Source: Agaribacter marinus (GTDB lineage Bacteria; Pseudomonadota; Gammaproteobacteria; Enterobacterales; Alteromonadaceae). Taken from it: a DNA stretch of 64,000 bases. Shown here in pieces: positions 39,042-48,214 of this stretch. The DNA lies in NCBI RefSeq assembly GCF_030160655.1, contig NZ_BSOT01000007.1, positions 62,001 to 126,000 of the forward strand, read 5' to 3'. Each line of letters begins with the position of its first letter. Position 1 is the first letter of the stretch. The position numbers and the translations under genes were made by a program. The notes under the pieces are model-generated. The model saw only the letters and a program-made list of their open reading frames with translations. It had not been told where the DNA came from and made no database searches.

Positions 39042-39830
39042 ATGAAGGAAAATAAAGCGCTCGGAATATCATTTGGACTGCACGTATTATTGGTGATCGC
39101 GCTCGTTGTGAGCATCTCCTTTGATAGTCCTAAAATGGTATTTGCTAGCGCCCAAGTGCAACCGGTTAAAGCGGTTTTTATTGATTCACAAGCCCTTGCT
39201 GATAAAAAGAGAAAACAACAAGAAGCGCAAGCACAAGCTAGGCAGCAAGAGCAAGCACGTAAAGACAGAATTAAAAAGCAGCAACAAGAAAAAGAGCGAA
39301 AAAGAAAACTCGAAAGGGAACGTAAACGGAAAGAAGATGCTGCTCGAAAAAAACGTGAAGACGATGCACGTAAGAAAGCAGAGCAAGCCCAAAAAAAACG
39401 TGATGAACAAAAGGCACTAGAGCGTGCAAAACAAGAAGAAGCTGAATTTCAACGCAGAGTGGCAGAAGAAAAAGCCAAGCAAGAAGCACTAGAAAAAGAA
39501 ATGGCTGAACAATTGGCGAAGGAGCAAGCGGCAATTGCCGAAGCGCAGCAAAAACGTGTGATGACCGAATTAGATAAGTACCGAGCATTGATTTATCAAA
39601 CCATCTACCAAAATTTGTTTGTGGATGACGGTGCAAAAGGTAAGGAATGTAGGTTAACCGTTAAACTGGCGTCTAACGGTTTGGTGATTGATACAAAAAT
39701 CGAGGGGGGAGATGCAGCGATTTGTCGAGCGGCACAATCTGCGGTATTGCGACCTGAAACACTGCCGGTGTCGAAAGACCCTGCAGTATTTGAACAAATG
39801 AAAACTTTAAAACTGACGGTAAAATTATAA
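39042..39830 (+). CDS. tolA: Tol-Pal system inner membrane protein TolA
   Basis: The 262-residue protein spans the periplasm. A membrane anchor (residues about 8-28) is followed by a long Lys/Glu/Gln/Arg/Ala-rich helical rod (about 55-175) and the globular C-terminal domain III (about 180-262, with YQTIYQNLFVDDGAKGKECR and paired cysteines). It links TolQR to TolB and Pal during outer membrane constriction. The rod is shorter than in E. coli TolA (421 residues). Several long minus-strand frames across the rod are composition artefacts. Confidence 0.93.
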   Translation: MKENKALGISFGLHVLLVIALVVSISFDSPKMVFASAQVQPVKAVFIDSQALADKKRKQQEAQAQARQQEQARKDRIKKQQQEKERKRKLERERKRKEDAARKKREDDARKKAEQAQKKRDEQKALERAKQEEAEFQRRVAEEKAKQEALEKEMAEQLAKEQAAIAEAQQKRVMTELDKYRALIYQTIYQNLFVDDGAKGKECRLTVKLASNGLVIDTKIEGGDAAICRAAQSAVLRPETLPVSKDPAVFEQMKTLKLTVKL

Positions 39831-39833
39831 AAG

Positions 39834-41201
39834 ATGATAAAGCGCGCTAAAAAAATCATTTTAATCACGTTGTTCGCGTGTACGGCAATTGCTAATAAAG
39901 CGTTGGCCGAACTTGAGATTGTTATTACAGAAGGTGTAAATAACGCGAGACCTATCGCTGTCGTGCCTTTCAAGTGGCGGGGCGACACTGTGCTTCCAGA
40001 AAATTTAACAGATGTTATTAGAAACAATCTGTTGCGTAGTGGTAAGTTCAATCCAATTAGTTTGTCTGATATGCCTCAATTTCCTAGCACGGATTCAGAG
40101 GTGGATTATGATGCTTGGGCGGCGCGAGGTATAGATACTGTCGTTGTTGGAAGCATTGAGCCAGCAGGAGTAGACAACTACAAGGTAAGCTTTGAGTTGG
40201 TCGATGTTTTGCGTGCGCAAATAACAGGCGGTGAATCTAGGGCTTTAGTCGATGGTCAATTGGTGTTGAGTAAAGATCATATCATTGAAGGACGCGATAA
40301 AACGATTATGTCGGAAGATTTTCGACAATATGCGCACATTATGAGCGACATTATATATGAGCGTTTAACGGGAGAGCGTGGTGCTTTTCTTACTCGCATT
40401 GCCTATGTCGTCGTAAGAGACAGGGTAACAAATCCATTGCCATATCAATTGGTGATTGCCGATTACGATGGCGCTAACGAAACACGTTTATTGTCCTCAC
40501 CTGAACCACTCATGTCGCCGTCTTGGTCACCTGATGGCAATAAGCTAGCGTATGTTAGTTTTGAAAATAAACGGTCTCAAATATACATCCAAGATATTTA
40601 TACTACCGAACGCACGTTAATTACTGACTTCCCCGGCATAAACAGCTCACCGGTGTTTTCGCCTGACGGCAAAAAGCTAGCAATGGTCTTGTCTAAAGAC
40701 GGTAATCCAGAAATCTATATCATGGAATTAGCGACGAGAAAACTTGAACGAATTACGCGAAATCGCACGATTGATACTGAGCCGTCTTGGACGCCAGATG
40801 GAAAAAGTATCGTTTTTAGCTCAGAGCGGGGTGGTAAACCGCAAATTTATCGCGTAGATTTAGCAAGTAAGCGTCCTAGACGCTTAACTTTTGAAGGTGA
40901 TATGAACTTAGGTGCGTCAATTACGCCTGACAACGAGAATTTAGTTGTGGTCAATCGCACACAAGGTAATTATCATATTGCTAGGCAGCAATTATCGACG
41001 GGTAATATGCTGGTATTAACAAAAACGTTTTTGGATGAATCGCCAAGTATTGCACCAAACGGAAGTATGATTATATACAGTACGTTGCATGAGGGTAGGC
41101 AAGTGTTATCACTTGTTTCTCTCGATGGCAGATTCAAGGCCTTATTACCTGCAACAGAAGGGCAGGTGAAATCGCCGAGTTGGTCACCATTTTTATTATA
41201 A
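39834..41201 (+). CDS. tolB: Tol-Pal system periplasmic protein TolB
   Basis: The 455-residue periplasmic protein has a signal peptide ending near KALA (residue 25), an N-terminal alpha/beta domain (about 30-160) and a six-bladed beta-propeller with repeated [11 protein letters not shown]-type blades ([40 protein letters not shown]). It binds Pal and the TolA C-terminus. It lies four bases after tolA and 31 before pal. Confidence 0.95.
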   Translation: MIKRAKKIILITLFACTAIANKALAELEIVITEGVNNARPIAVVPFKWRGDTVLPENLTDVIRNNLLRSGKFNPISLSDMPQFPSTDSEVDYDAWAARGIDTVVVGSIEPAGVDNYKVSFELVDVLRAQITGGESRALVDGQLVLSKDHIIEGRDKTIMSEDFRQYAHIMSDIIYERLTGERGAFLTRIAYVVVRDRVTNPLPYQLVIADYDGANETRLLSSPEPLMSPSWSPDGNKLAYVSFENKRSQIYIQDIYTTERTLITDFPGINSSPVFSPDGKKLAMVLSKDGNPEIYIMELATRKLERITRNRTIDTEPSWTPDGKSIVFSSERGGKPQIYRVDLASKRPRRLTFEGDMNLGASITPDNENLVVVNRTQGNYHIARQQLSTGNMLVLTKTFLDESPSIAPNGSMIIYSTLHEGRQVLSLVSLDGRFKALLPATEGQVKSPSWSPFLL

Positions 41202-41232
41202 GTAGTAAATACCAAAATAAGGACTAATAAGC

Positions 41233-41802
41233 ATGCTTACTAATAACAAACTTAAATCTCTTTTAATTGTTTTGCCGACGTTAACGTTAATGGCTTGTGC
41301 TAACTCCGATGGAGAAGAGCAATCTGCTGACACTAACGCAGCAGCTGAAGCTGCAGCAGCGGCAGATGCAGCTAAAAAGGCTGAAGAAGCAGAAAAAGCG
41401 CGTGCAGAAGCAGCTGCGGCTGATAAGCTTCGTAAAGCAAAAGATTTAATGGCAAAAGAAAAAGCGGCGCTAGAAGCACAACAAACCGTTTATTTCGATT
41501 TCGATCGTTCAACAATTAAAGCTGAATTTCAATCAGTACTTAAAAAGCATGCTGACTTCTTAGTTAAAAATAGCAGTCAAAAAATCGTTATAGAAGGCCA
41601 TACTGATAGTCGTGGTACGCCTGATTACAACATCGCACTAGGCGAGCGTCGTGCAAAAGCTGTTGAAACTTTCTTCCTTAATGCGGGAGTAAGAAGCTCA
41701 CAGATGTCAGTTGTGTCTTATGGCGAAGAAAAACCTGCGGTAATGGGTGCATCAGAATATGCATTTGCTCAAAACCGTCGTGGTGTAGTTGTTTACCAAT
41801 AA
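41233..41802 (+). CDS. pal: Peptidoglycan-associated lipoprotein Pal
   Basis: The 189-residue outer membrane lipoprotein has lipobox LMAC near residue 21. The C-terminal OmpA-like domain binds peptidoglycan (VYFDFDRSTIKAEFQ, IVIEGHTDSRGTPDYN, LGERRAKAVETFF). Between them is a 45-residue helical Ala/Lys/Glu segment (about 33-80), longer and more charged than the Gly/Ser linker of E. coli Pal and perhaps an Lpp-like spacer. It anchors the outer membrane to the wall within the Tol-Pal complex. Confidence 0.95.
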   Translation: MLTNNKLKSLLIVLPTLTLMACANSDGEEQSADTNAAAEAAAAADAAKKAEEAEKARAEAAAADKLRKAKDLMAKEKAALEAQQTVYFDFDRSTIKAEFQSVLKKHADFLVKNSSQKIVIEGHTDSRGTPDYNIALGERRAKAVETFFLNAGVRSSQMSVVSYGEEKPAVMGASEYAFAQNRRGVVVYQ

Positions 41803-41808
41803 TCTTAT

Positions 41809-42621
41809 ATGCGTAAACAATTTGTAAGTACACTAGTCCTGTCTTTCATATCAGGTGCCTGCCTTGCGCAAGCACCTGTTGTTGATATAAGCGACACGCC
41901 GACGGTATCGACTGCGAGTACCAATGGTTTAGTTGACGTATCTATCCTGGAAGACAGATTAGCCGTGTTAGAGAGAATTGTTGAGTCTCGTACTGAAAAT
42001 CAGCAGCGCATGCAAGAGCAGTTAGATATTTTGCAAAGCGATGTAGACGGCATTAGAGGCTCAATCGAACTTCACAACCATCAATTAGAAAAGATACTCG
42101 AACGTCAAAGAGAGTTGTTTCTAGAGATTGACAATAGATTTTCGTCATTGCAGTCTCAAACGCAGCAAGTGGCTAGTCAATTTCCCAGCACTACTAACGC
42201 TGGAGCTGCGAGTAACGGTACACCTACTGCTGTAATTCCGGCATCGGGTAATGAGCAGTCAGCATATCAAGATGCGGTTAATTTAATCTTGAAGCAACGT
42301 GATTACGATGCTGCAATTCCTGCATTTAAAACCTTTTTGAGTCAGTTTCCTAACTCAGAATATACTGACAATGCACATTATTGGTTAGGCCAACTTTTAT
42401 ATAACAAAAAAGAATGGGCTGACGCCAAAAATGCGTTTGAGCAGGTGGTGAATAATTTTAATCAGTCACCTAAACGCGCTGACTCAATTTTAAAACTGGG
42501 TATGATCGCAAAGCAAACGGGTACCATTGGAACTGCAAATCAGTTGTTTCAACAGGTGGTTGCAGAGTATCCCGACAGCACACCAGCGCGACTAGCAAAT
42601 GAGCAACTAGCAGGTAATTAG
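41809..42621 (+). CDS. cpoB: Cell division coordinator CpoB (YbgF)
   Basis: The 270-residue periplasmic protein has a signal peptide (ending near GACLAQA), an N-terminal coiled coil for trimerisation (about residues 45-110) and C-terminal TPR repeats (about 145-265, with AYQDAVNLILKQRDYDAAIP and YTDNAHYWLGQLLYNKKEW). CpoB couples PBP1B and Tol functions during constriction in E. coli. It closes the Tol-Pal cluster. Confidence 0.93.
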   Translation: MRKQFVSTLVLSFISGACLAQAPVVDISDTPTVSTASTNGLVDVSILEDRLAVLERIVESRTENQQRMQEQLDILQSDVDGIRGSIELHNHQLEKILERQRELFLEIDNRFSSLQSQTQQVASQFPSTTNAGAASNGTPTAVIPASGNEQSAYQDAVNLILKQRDYDAAIPAFKTFLSQFPNSEYTDNAHYWLGQLLYNKKEWADAKNAFEQVVNNFNQSPKRADSILKLGMIAKQTGTIGTANQLFQQVVAEYPDSTPARLANEQLAGN

Positions 42622-42693
42622 GCTTGCTAGCTTGTTTGATTGTTTAGTTTCCATGCAATCAAACCATATTTTAGAAAAAAACGCATTTAAAGG

Positions 42694-42721
42694 TTGCACT
42701 CAATTCTTTTATGGGTAATAT
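42694..42721 (+). promoter_or_regulatory. Promoter of the tRNA-Lys genes
   Basis: A -35 TTGCAC (42694-42699) and a -10 TAATAT (42716-42721) are 16 bp apart. The GC-rich ATGCCGCCG follows, a discriminator typical of stringently controlled tRNA promoters. Confidence 0.65.
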
Positions 42722-42753
42722 ATGCCGCCGTTGCAACATGATGTTGATTTGAA

Positions 42754-42829
42754 GGGTCGTTAGCTCAGCTGGTAGAGCAGTTGACTTTTAATCAATTGGT
42801 CGCTGGTTCGAATCCAGCACGACCCACCA
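42754..42829 (+). tRNA. tRNA-Lys(UUU), first copy
   Basis: A 76-nt cloverleaf begins GGGTCGTTAGCTCAG and ends with an encoded CCA. The D loop has the AGCTCAGCTGGTAGAGC consensus, the anticodon loop reads CTTTTAA with anticodon TTT, and the T arm is GGTTCGAATCC. It is identical to the second copy 115 bp downstream. Confidence 0.97.
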
Positions 42830-42868
42830 TCATCACATCATTGTTAGTAGCATTACACCAAGAATTGT

Positions 42869-42944
42869 GGGTCGTTAGCTCAGCTGGTAGAGCAGTTGAC
42901 TTTTAATCAATTGGTCGCTGGTTCGAATCCAGCACGACCCACCA
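42869..42944 (+). tRNA. tRNA-Lys(UUU), second copy
   Basis: This 76-nt gene has the same sequence as the upstream copy, including anticodon TTT and encoded CCA. It is probably transcribed from the same promoter. Confidence 0.97.
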
Positions 42945-43061
42945 CTCTTCTCCAAGTTGTATCTTTCCTTATATCTTATCGCTTTAATTTTTACATCATC
43001 TAAATGAACTTTTTATGACGTCAGTGTATAATTATCGGATTAGACACACTTTATTTTTATT

Positions 43062-44102
43062 ATGACTTTAGCAACCCGCATAGCGCCAATTGATTATCCA
43101 TTTCCGGAAAAGCCTGTTAGTTTAGATGCTTCTCGCGAACAAGCATTAATTAGCGAAATCACATTGTTACTTAAACAACATAATGCAACGCTTGTTGCAC
43201 ATTACTATACAGATCCCGTGATTCAGGCGCTGGCAGAAGCCACCGGTGGATGCGTATCTGATTCTTTAGAAATGGCAAGATTTGGTCGAGATGCAAGAGA
43301 ACAAACCCTCATTGTTGCTGGCGTTAAGTTTATGGGCGAAACAGCAAAAATTCTTAGTCCTGAAAAACGTGTATTTATGCCAACGCTTGAAGCTACTTGT
43401 TCACTTGACTTAGGTTGCCCTGAGAAGGAGTTTACAGCGTTTTGTGATGCTAACCCTGATAGAACCGTTGTGGTGTATGCAAATACTTCTGCAGCAGTAA
43501 AAGCGCGCGCTGATTGGGTGGTTACTTCAAGCATTGCTTTAGAAATTGTAGAACACTTGGATAGCCAAGGTAAAAAGCTGATATGGGGGCCAGATCGCCA
43601 TTTAGGTGCTTATATTCAAAAGCAAACCGGTGCTGATATGCTGATGTGGAACGGCGAATGTATTGTACATGACGAGTTTTCTGCAAAGGCATTGAAAACC
43701 GCAAAACATTTGCATCCTGAAGCGGCAATCTTAGTTCACCCAGAATCCCCCGCAAGTGTTGTAGACATGGCCGACGCGGTAGGGTCAACGTCGCAACTGA
43801 TAAAAGCGGCGCAATCCATGGACAACCAAAAGTTTATTGTTGCGACGGATAAGGGCATTTTTTACAAAATGCAGCAGTTAGCGCCAAATAAAGAATTAAT
43901 CGAAGCACCAACGGCTGGACAAGGTGCAACGTGTCGAAGTTGTGCCAACTGCCCTTGGATGGCGATGAACGGGCTTGAGGCACTTAAAAACTCACTTATT
44001 CATCCGCAAGGCAGGGAAATCTTCGTAAGTGAAGACTTACGCGAAAAAGCTATGATTCCATTGAATCGCATGCTCGATTTTGCCGCGCAATTGAAAGGAT
44101 AG
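43062..44102 (+). CDS. nadA: Quinolinate synthase A
   Basis: The 346-residue [4Fe-4S] enzyme condenses iminoaspartate with dihydroxyacetone phosphate to quinolinate for NAD synthesis. The start of the pseudo-threefold fold ([20 protein letters not shown]), [10 protein letters not shown] near residue 110 and the C-terminal [10 protein letters not shown] near 293 show the conserved cysteine regions. Length matches E. coli NadA (347). It stands alone between the tRNA-Lys pair and tRNA-Ser. Confidence 0.96.
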   Translation: MTLATRIAPIDYPFPEKPVSLDASREQALISEITLLLKQHNATLVAHYYTDPVIQALAEATGGCVSDSLEMARFGRDAREQTLIVAGVKFMGETAKILSPEKRVFMPTLEATCSLDLGCPEKEFTAFCDANPDRTVVVYANTSAAVKARADWVVTSSIALEIVEHLDSQGKKLIWGPDRHLGAYIQKQTGADMLMWNGECIVHDEFSAKALKTAKHLHPEAAILVHPESPASVVDMADAVGSTSQLIKAAQSMDNQKFIVATDKGIFYKMQQLAPNKELIEAPTAGQGATCRSCANCPWMAMNGLEALKNSLIHPQGREIFVSEDLREKAMIPLNRMLDFAAQLKG

Positions 44103-44144
44103 CTTAATTCTTCTGCGTTTATACCCACAAAGCTAAATTCTGGC

Positions 44145-44173
44145 TTGCAACCAAGCCCAGATTTACCTAGTAT
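44145..44173 (+). promoter_or_regulatory. Promoter of tRNA-Ser
   Basis: A -35 TTGCAA (44145-44150) and a -10 TAGTAT (44168-44173) are 17 bp apart, with a C-rich discriminator ACGCCCTC before the tRNA at 44189. Confidence 0.6.
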
Positions 44174-44188
44174 ACGCCCTCAAATTTC

Positions 44189-44278
44189 GGAGAGGTGGCT
44201 GAGTGGCTGAAGGCGCACGCCTGGAAAGTGTGTTTAGGGTTAAACCTAACGAGGGTTCGAATCCCTCTCTCTCCGCCA
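44189..44278 (+). tRNA. tRNA-Ser(GGA)
   Basis: A 90-nt tRNA with the long variable arm of serine tRNAs. It starts GGAGAGGTGGCTGAGTGG, has anticodon GGA in CTGGAAAG, a T arm GGGTTCGAATCCC and encoded CCA. A terminator follows. It borders the accessory region beginning with the hip-type genes. Confidence 0.96.
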
Positions 44279-44288
44279 GATAATTTTG

Positions 44289-44313
44289 AAAGCCCCGTTT
44301 ATCGGGCTTTTTT
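44289..44313 (+). terminator. Terminator of tRNA-Ser
   Basis: AAAGCCC and CGGGCTTT pair around a short loop and are followed by T residues, 10 bp after the tRNA. Confidence 0.88.
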
Positions 44314-44740
44314 GAGTATCTAAGCCCTTTTAAAAGATTCTCTCTACCACAACAAAATTTTGCCTACATTATTTTATAGTAAGGCGGCGAGCTGAATCGA
44401 ACCAAATCAATACTCAATAACGTAGCTAAACTAAGTATCTTCATCAGATCAACACGCTTTAAAAAACCAAAGCATTCTTTAAGTTTTCTCAGTTAAGATA
44501 AATTAGTTACGACAAACTTAACTAAATTTACCTAGCACTGTTCATTTTGTTTGACGCTTGTTAAGACGACGAGAACATGACAATAGTTATGTCACCTTGT
44601 CATTATAGTGAATAAAAGCAATATAGTAGAGTATTTAGTCTTTTATAGTGAATAAAAGCATTGTTAATGATCTTGTGTAATAATTAATATAAGCACTATA
44701 ATTGGACGTATGTTCCAAAGTAATGCGGATAAGCAATATT
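44314..44740. other. AT-rich gap between tRNA-Ser and the hip-type operon
   Basis: About 430 bp with no credible ORF. The right half (44603-44702) holds the operator-like repeats and promoter of the hip-type module, listed separately. I see nothing assignable in 44314-44602. Confidence 0.5.
44603..44701 (+). promoter_or_regulatory. Three operator-like sites of the HipB-type repressor
   Basis: Three sites share a two-half-site plan with an 8-base spacer. Site 1 (44603-44626) is TTATAGTG, spacer AATAAAAG, then CAATATAG. Site 2 (44643-44666) is TTATAGTG, spacer AATAAAAG, then CATTGTTA. Site 3 (44678-44701) is TAATAATT, spacer AATATAAG, then CACTATAA, the exact complement of the first half-site. 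Site 3 overlaps a perfect -10 TATAAT at 44697-44702. The N8 spacing equals that of the E. coli HipB operator (TATCC-N8-GGATA). Confidence 0.65.
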
Positions 44741-45115
44741 ATGAATTTCGAAAGAATGAATAACAAAGCAATTATGCTCGAGATTGGTCAGCGCTTTTTG
44801 CTAGCGCGCCTAAATGAAGGATTGGAGCAAGTTGAGCTGGCTGACAACGCAGGCGTAAATGTCAGCACTGTCCAAAGTTTGGAAGGAGGCAAGCGAAGTG
44901 TCGGTTTAGAAAAAGTCATTGCCATATTGCGTGCTTTGGGCAAGTTGCATGAGTTAGACAATTTTATGCCAAAACCACCTGTGCGTTCTGCTTCGTTGCT
45001 TACCACCAAAAATCAAGTACGTAAACGAGCAACTGGGGGAAAAAAGAAAAACTCCGGCAATGAGCCGTTTGAATGGAATAAAGTCATACCACAAATGGAT
45101 AACACGAAGGAGTGA
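44741..45115 (+). CDS. hipB: HipB-like XRE-family antitoxin/repressor
   Basis: The roughly 124-residue protein has a helix-turn-helix of the XRE family at about residues 12-62 (IGQRFLLARLNEGLEQVELA, then NVSTVQSLEGGKRSVGLEKV) and a lysine-rich C-terminal tail. The start is uncertain: ATG codons at 44723, 44741 and 44756 are all in frame. Its stop overlaps the ribosome site of the HipA-like gene, the normal hipBA order, so it should neutralise that kinase and repress the operon from the upstream sites. The family is clear, and the antitoxin role is inferred from linkage. Confidence 0.82.
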   Translation: MNFERMNNKAIMLEIGQRFLLARLNEGLEQVELADNAGVNVSTVQSLEGGKRSVGLEKVIAILRALGKLHELDNFMPKPPVRSASLLTTKNQVRKRATGGKKKNSGNEPFEWNKVIPQMDNTKE

Positions 45116-45117
45116 GT

Positions 45118-46452
45118 ATGGTAGATATACTAGAAAAAGCCGATGTTTATTTGTGGGACACTAAAATAGGTTCAGTAATATGGCAAAACGAATTAGGGTA
45201 TTTTGAGTATGATAAGCAGTTTCAGCGCTCAAATATTCAATTGTCTCCAATCAAGATGCCGTTAAGTAATAAGTCGTATTCATTCAGTGATCTGTCAAAG
45301 GAAACCTTTAAAGGCTTGCCAGGCTTCTTGGCTGATAGCCTGCCAGATAAGTTTGGTAACCGCCTGATTGACCAATGGCTAGAAAGAAATGCTCGCACAC
45401 CTGAATCATTTAGCCCCATTGAACGTTTATGTTACATCGGCTCTCGTGGTATGGGGGGACTGGAGTTTAGACCCTCTGTCGGCTCAATTAAGGAGACGAC
45501 ATCTGAGGTACAATTATATGAATTAGTCAAGCTCGCCAACAAGGCTCTGCAAGAAAAAACAACACTTAATGTTCCAATTGAAGATTCTGAACAAGGTAAG
45601 CACGAGGCGGTTGAACAAATCATTCTCGTTGGCACCTCAGCGGGCGGTGCAAGAGCAAAGGCAGTTATTGCATGGAACAAAAAGACCAAGGTGATCAAAA
45701 CTGGACAAGCACCAGCGGGTGAAGGGTTTGATTATTACTTGTTAAAGTTCGATGGAGTGGATGGCAACAAAGACAAAGAATTGTTGGCTGATCCAAAAGG
45801 GTTTGGCTTACTGGAGTATGCCTATTATTTGATGGCAATTGATGCTGGCGTCAAGATGAATGAATGTCTAATTTTTAAGGAGAATGGTCGCTCTCACTTT
45901 ATGACTGAACGTTTTGATCGATTGACTGGTGGCAACAAACTTCACATGCAATCACTTTGCGGTATTGCCCACTACGATTTTAATGAATCGGGTGCTTATT
46001 CCTATGAACAGGCCATTGGAGTCATGCGTGAATTAAGGTTGTCAGCAAAGGAAATTGAGCAATTCTATGTTCGTATGGTCTTTAATGTCGTCGCCGTCAA
46101 CCAAGACGATCACACAAAGAATATCTCGTTTTTAATGGATCAGTCAGGTAACTGGTCACTATCACCAGCATATGACATCACTTATAGTAATGGCGCTGGC
46201 TGGACAAGTCGTCACCAGATGACCATTAATGGTAAGGCACAAGAGTTCACAATTGATGATTTGCTAGCGGTAGCAAGTCATGGAGACGTATCTAAAGCCA
46301 AAGCAAAGAAGATAATAAAGAGAGTCGTTTCCACTGTAGCTAACTGGCCGCACTATGCGAGGGAGTCTGGTCTGGCTAATTTTGCTGATATGTCTCGATT
46401 GCTTAGAGAAGTGGGTGAAGCTCATCGACTTTATCTGGGTGAAGATTTGTAG
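45118..46452 (+). CDS. hipA: HipA-family serine/threonine kinase (type II toxin)
   Basis: The 444-residue protein has the HipA layout. An N-terminal subdomain (about 10-95) has SNKSYSFSDLSKETFKGLPG and LPDKFGNRLIDQWL. The kinase core includes the nucleotide loop GTSAGGARAKAVIAW near residue 170, the catalytic NQDDHTKNISF near 328 and the metal-binding SPAYDITYS near 350. E. coli HipA phosphorylates glutamyl-tRNA synthetase and causes growth arrest and persistence; the target here is unknown. The ATG at 45118 follows AAGGAG. It overlaps the upstream hipB region and appears intact. Confidence 0.9.
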   Translation: MVDILEKADVYLWDTKIGSVIWQNELGYFEYDKQFQRSNIQLSPIKMPLSNKSYSFSDLSKETFKGLPGFLADSLPDKFGNRLIDQWLERNARTPESFSPIERLCYIGSRGMGGLEFRPSVGSIKETTSEVQLYELVKLANKALQEKTTLNVPIEDSEQGKHEAVEQIILVGTSAGGARAKAVIAWNKKTKVIKTGQAPAGEGFDYYLLKFDGVDGNKDKELLADPKGFGLLEYAYYLMAIDAGVKMNECLIFKENGRSHFMTERFDRLTGGNKLHMQSLCGIAHYDFNESGAYSYEQAIGVMRELRLSAKEIEQFYVRMVFNVVAVNQDDHTKNISFLMDQSGNWSLSPAYDITYSNGAGWTSRHQMTINGKAQEFTIDDLLAVASHGDVSKAKAKKIIKRVVSTVANWPHYARESGLANFADMSRLLREVGEAHRLYLGEDL

Positions 46453-46684
46453 CCAGTATTTGAACATCCTTGTTTTTAGTTATTCTGGTTTACGTACTAA
46501 ACTTGCGTGCAAACTAGTCAGACAGGCCGAACGAGAAAAAAACTAAGGGGCCACGCCACAGCATTTGTCTGTGCAGGTTTACAAAAAAAGAGTTGATTAC
46601 AAATTCATCGTAAACTACACAAAGCTTTACATTTATTACCCATTATAAGTTTTACACTGTGATTTTTATATTACGGAGCAAACT

Positions 46685-48046
46685 ATGCGTAAGGGTCTAC
46701 TGTCATTGTGTATTTTGGGAACATTTTTGAGTGGATGCAATTCAGATGATACATCCGATGAAAATACATTAACGATTGATTTTTCTGAGTCAAATCAAAA
46801 TTTCAAAGCAATTTTTTCAGAATACTACGCCAATCGTGAGGCGATGAATAACGAAGTGTTTTATCAACTCGAGGGGCGACATGATCCACTACCTACCCCG
46901 TTTGATGGTAGTTCAGGTTGGTACTTGGCGGGTATGAATCGTTCGGACGATTTGTTTATGTCTATTAAAGGTTACTCTCAGGGCTGGTCGCCAGAAACGC
47001 ATTATGATGCAGTGCTATCGGTGACGATAGTTACAAATGTGAATTCTGATTGTGTGGGGATTGGTGGGGCGCCCGGCGAATCTGTTTATGTGAAATTAGG
47101 CGCCAGTACTCAAGAGCCTATTAATACTGTTTCAGACGATACTGAGCTAGGGACGTATAGACCTAATATTGATAAAGGCAACCAAGTTAATTCAGGCGTC
47201 AACGCGACGAACGTGGGTAACGTAGCCAGTGGTATTGACTGTGAGCAGCCTTCAAGTTATGTCGAAAAGACCTTAACTACGGCGCAGCCGATAGATGTTC
47301 GAAGCGATGAACAAGGTGGCTTTTGGGTGCTAGCTGGATCTGACTCTGGCTTCGAAGGTTTTACTGACTATTATATTCGTTCCATAAGATTGGATGTAAA
47401 CGGGGGCACTCAACAGTTTGATTTTGCTGAGAATGATGGTGATTTCTCCGTGTTTTTCTCTGACTACCCACCGAGCGGTGATGCTGTTGACAACGAACAA
47501 GCCTTTCAGTTGGTATCAGACTACGTTAATTTGCCTGCTCCGCAGAACAATGAAAACGCTTGGTATCTTTCTGGCAACAACAAGTCGAGTGACTTGTTCA
47601 TGGGCGTTACCGGCTATGTAAATGGTTATACACCGAACGAAACGATAGACCTTGAGATTCACTCTAGTTTTGTCACCAATACCCCAGATGCTTGTGGCAG
47701 TGCTGATGTTGGCGTAGCTGATGCCCTATACGTGAAGCATATTGCCAGCCCATTTGAACCAAGCAACAACTTATTTCAAGAATTCGATGAATTCATTTAT
47801 GTGTTGACCGTTGACAAAGGTAACAATGAAAGCGACGGTTCTGAAGGATATACGGCGGGTAATCTAGGTAACAACATGAGCTGTAATGATGAAAGCGAAT
47901 GGGTAGAAGTACTGCTCAAGTCAAATAAGCGCCTAAGCGTTGATACTGATGAAAGTGGCGGATTTTGGGTAACAGTGGGTGTTGACTCAGCTTCTGAGCA
48001 TAGCAATCAGTTTTATCTTAAAGGGATTGGGGTTGTTGAATTGTAA
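46685..48046 (+). CDS. Lipoprotein with two tandem DUF4465-like halves
   Basis: The 453-residue protein has a lipoprotein signal with lipobox LSGC at residues 15-18. The rest is two homologous halves of about 205-220 residues. Matching pairs include SGWYLAGMNRSDDLFMSIKG with AWYLSGNNKSSDLFMGVTGY, then NIDKGNQVNSG with TVDKGNNESDG, and QGGFWVLAGSDSG with SGGFWVTVGVDSA. Each half seems to be a beta-rich domain resembling DUF4465-type secreted domains, a tentative match made from memory. Each half carries a cysteine pair (DCVG/DCEQ; DACG/SCND). Function is unknown; a surface role is likely. Confidence 0.75.
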   Translation: MRKGLLSLCILGTFLSGCNSDDTSDENTLTIDFSESNQNFKAIFSEYYANREAMNNEVFYQLEGRHDPLPTPFDGSSGWYLAGMNRSDDLFMSIKGYSQGWSPETHYDAVLSVTIVTNVNSDCVGIGGAPGESVYVKLGASTQEPINTVSDDTELGTYRPNIDKGNQVNSGVNATNVGNVASGIDCEQPSSYVEKTLTTAQPIDVRSDEQGGFWVLAGSDSGFEGFTDYYIRSIRLDVNGGTQQFDFAENDGDFSVFFSDYPPSGDAVDNEQAFQLVSDYVNLPAPQNNENAWYLSGNNKSSDLFMGVTGYVNGYTPNETIDLEIHSSFVTNTPDACGSADVGVADALYVKHIASPFEPSNNLFQEFDEFIYVLTVDKGNNESDGSEGYTAGNLGNNMSCNDESEWVEVLLKSNKRLSVDTDESGGFWVTVGVDSASEHSNQFYLKGIGVVEL

Positions 48047-48214
48047 TCTTCGTTTGGTGCAGATCAATTTGTTTTAAAAATTCACTCTGTGACGTATTTT
48101 TATACATACTACCATTGCAAGAAGCATCATTGATTTATGTGTAGGGCTCGACAAAATAGCGACTGAGCTAGTACAACTGAGTAAAGCGTTGAAGCGGTGA
48201 TCTGCTCCAAAACA

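Noticed and set aside
39121-39636. Overlapping plus- and minus-strand frames across tolA
   Set aside because: They are shadows of the repetitive Lys/Glu/Gln-rich TolA rod and encode low-complexity sequence with no start signals.
42754-42944. Recent mobile-element duplication from the paired identical tRNA-Lys genes
   Set aside because: Tandem identical tRNA genes are common and maintained by gene conversion; no mobile element lies nearby.
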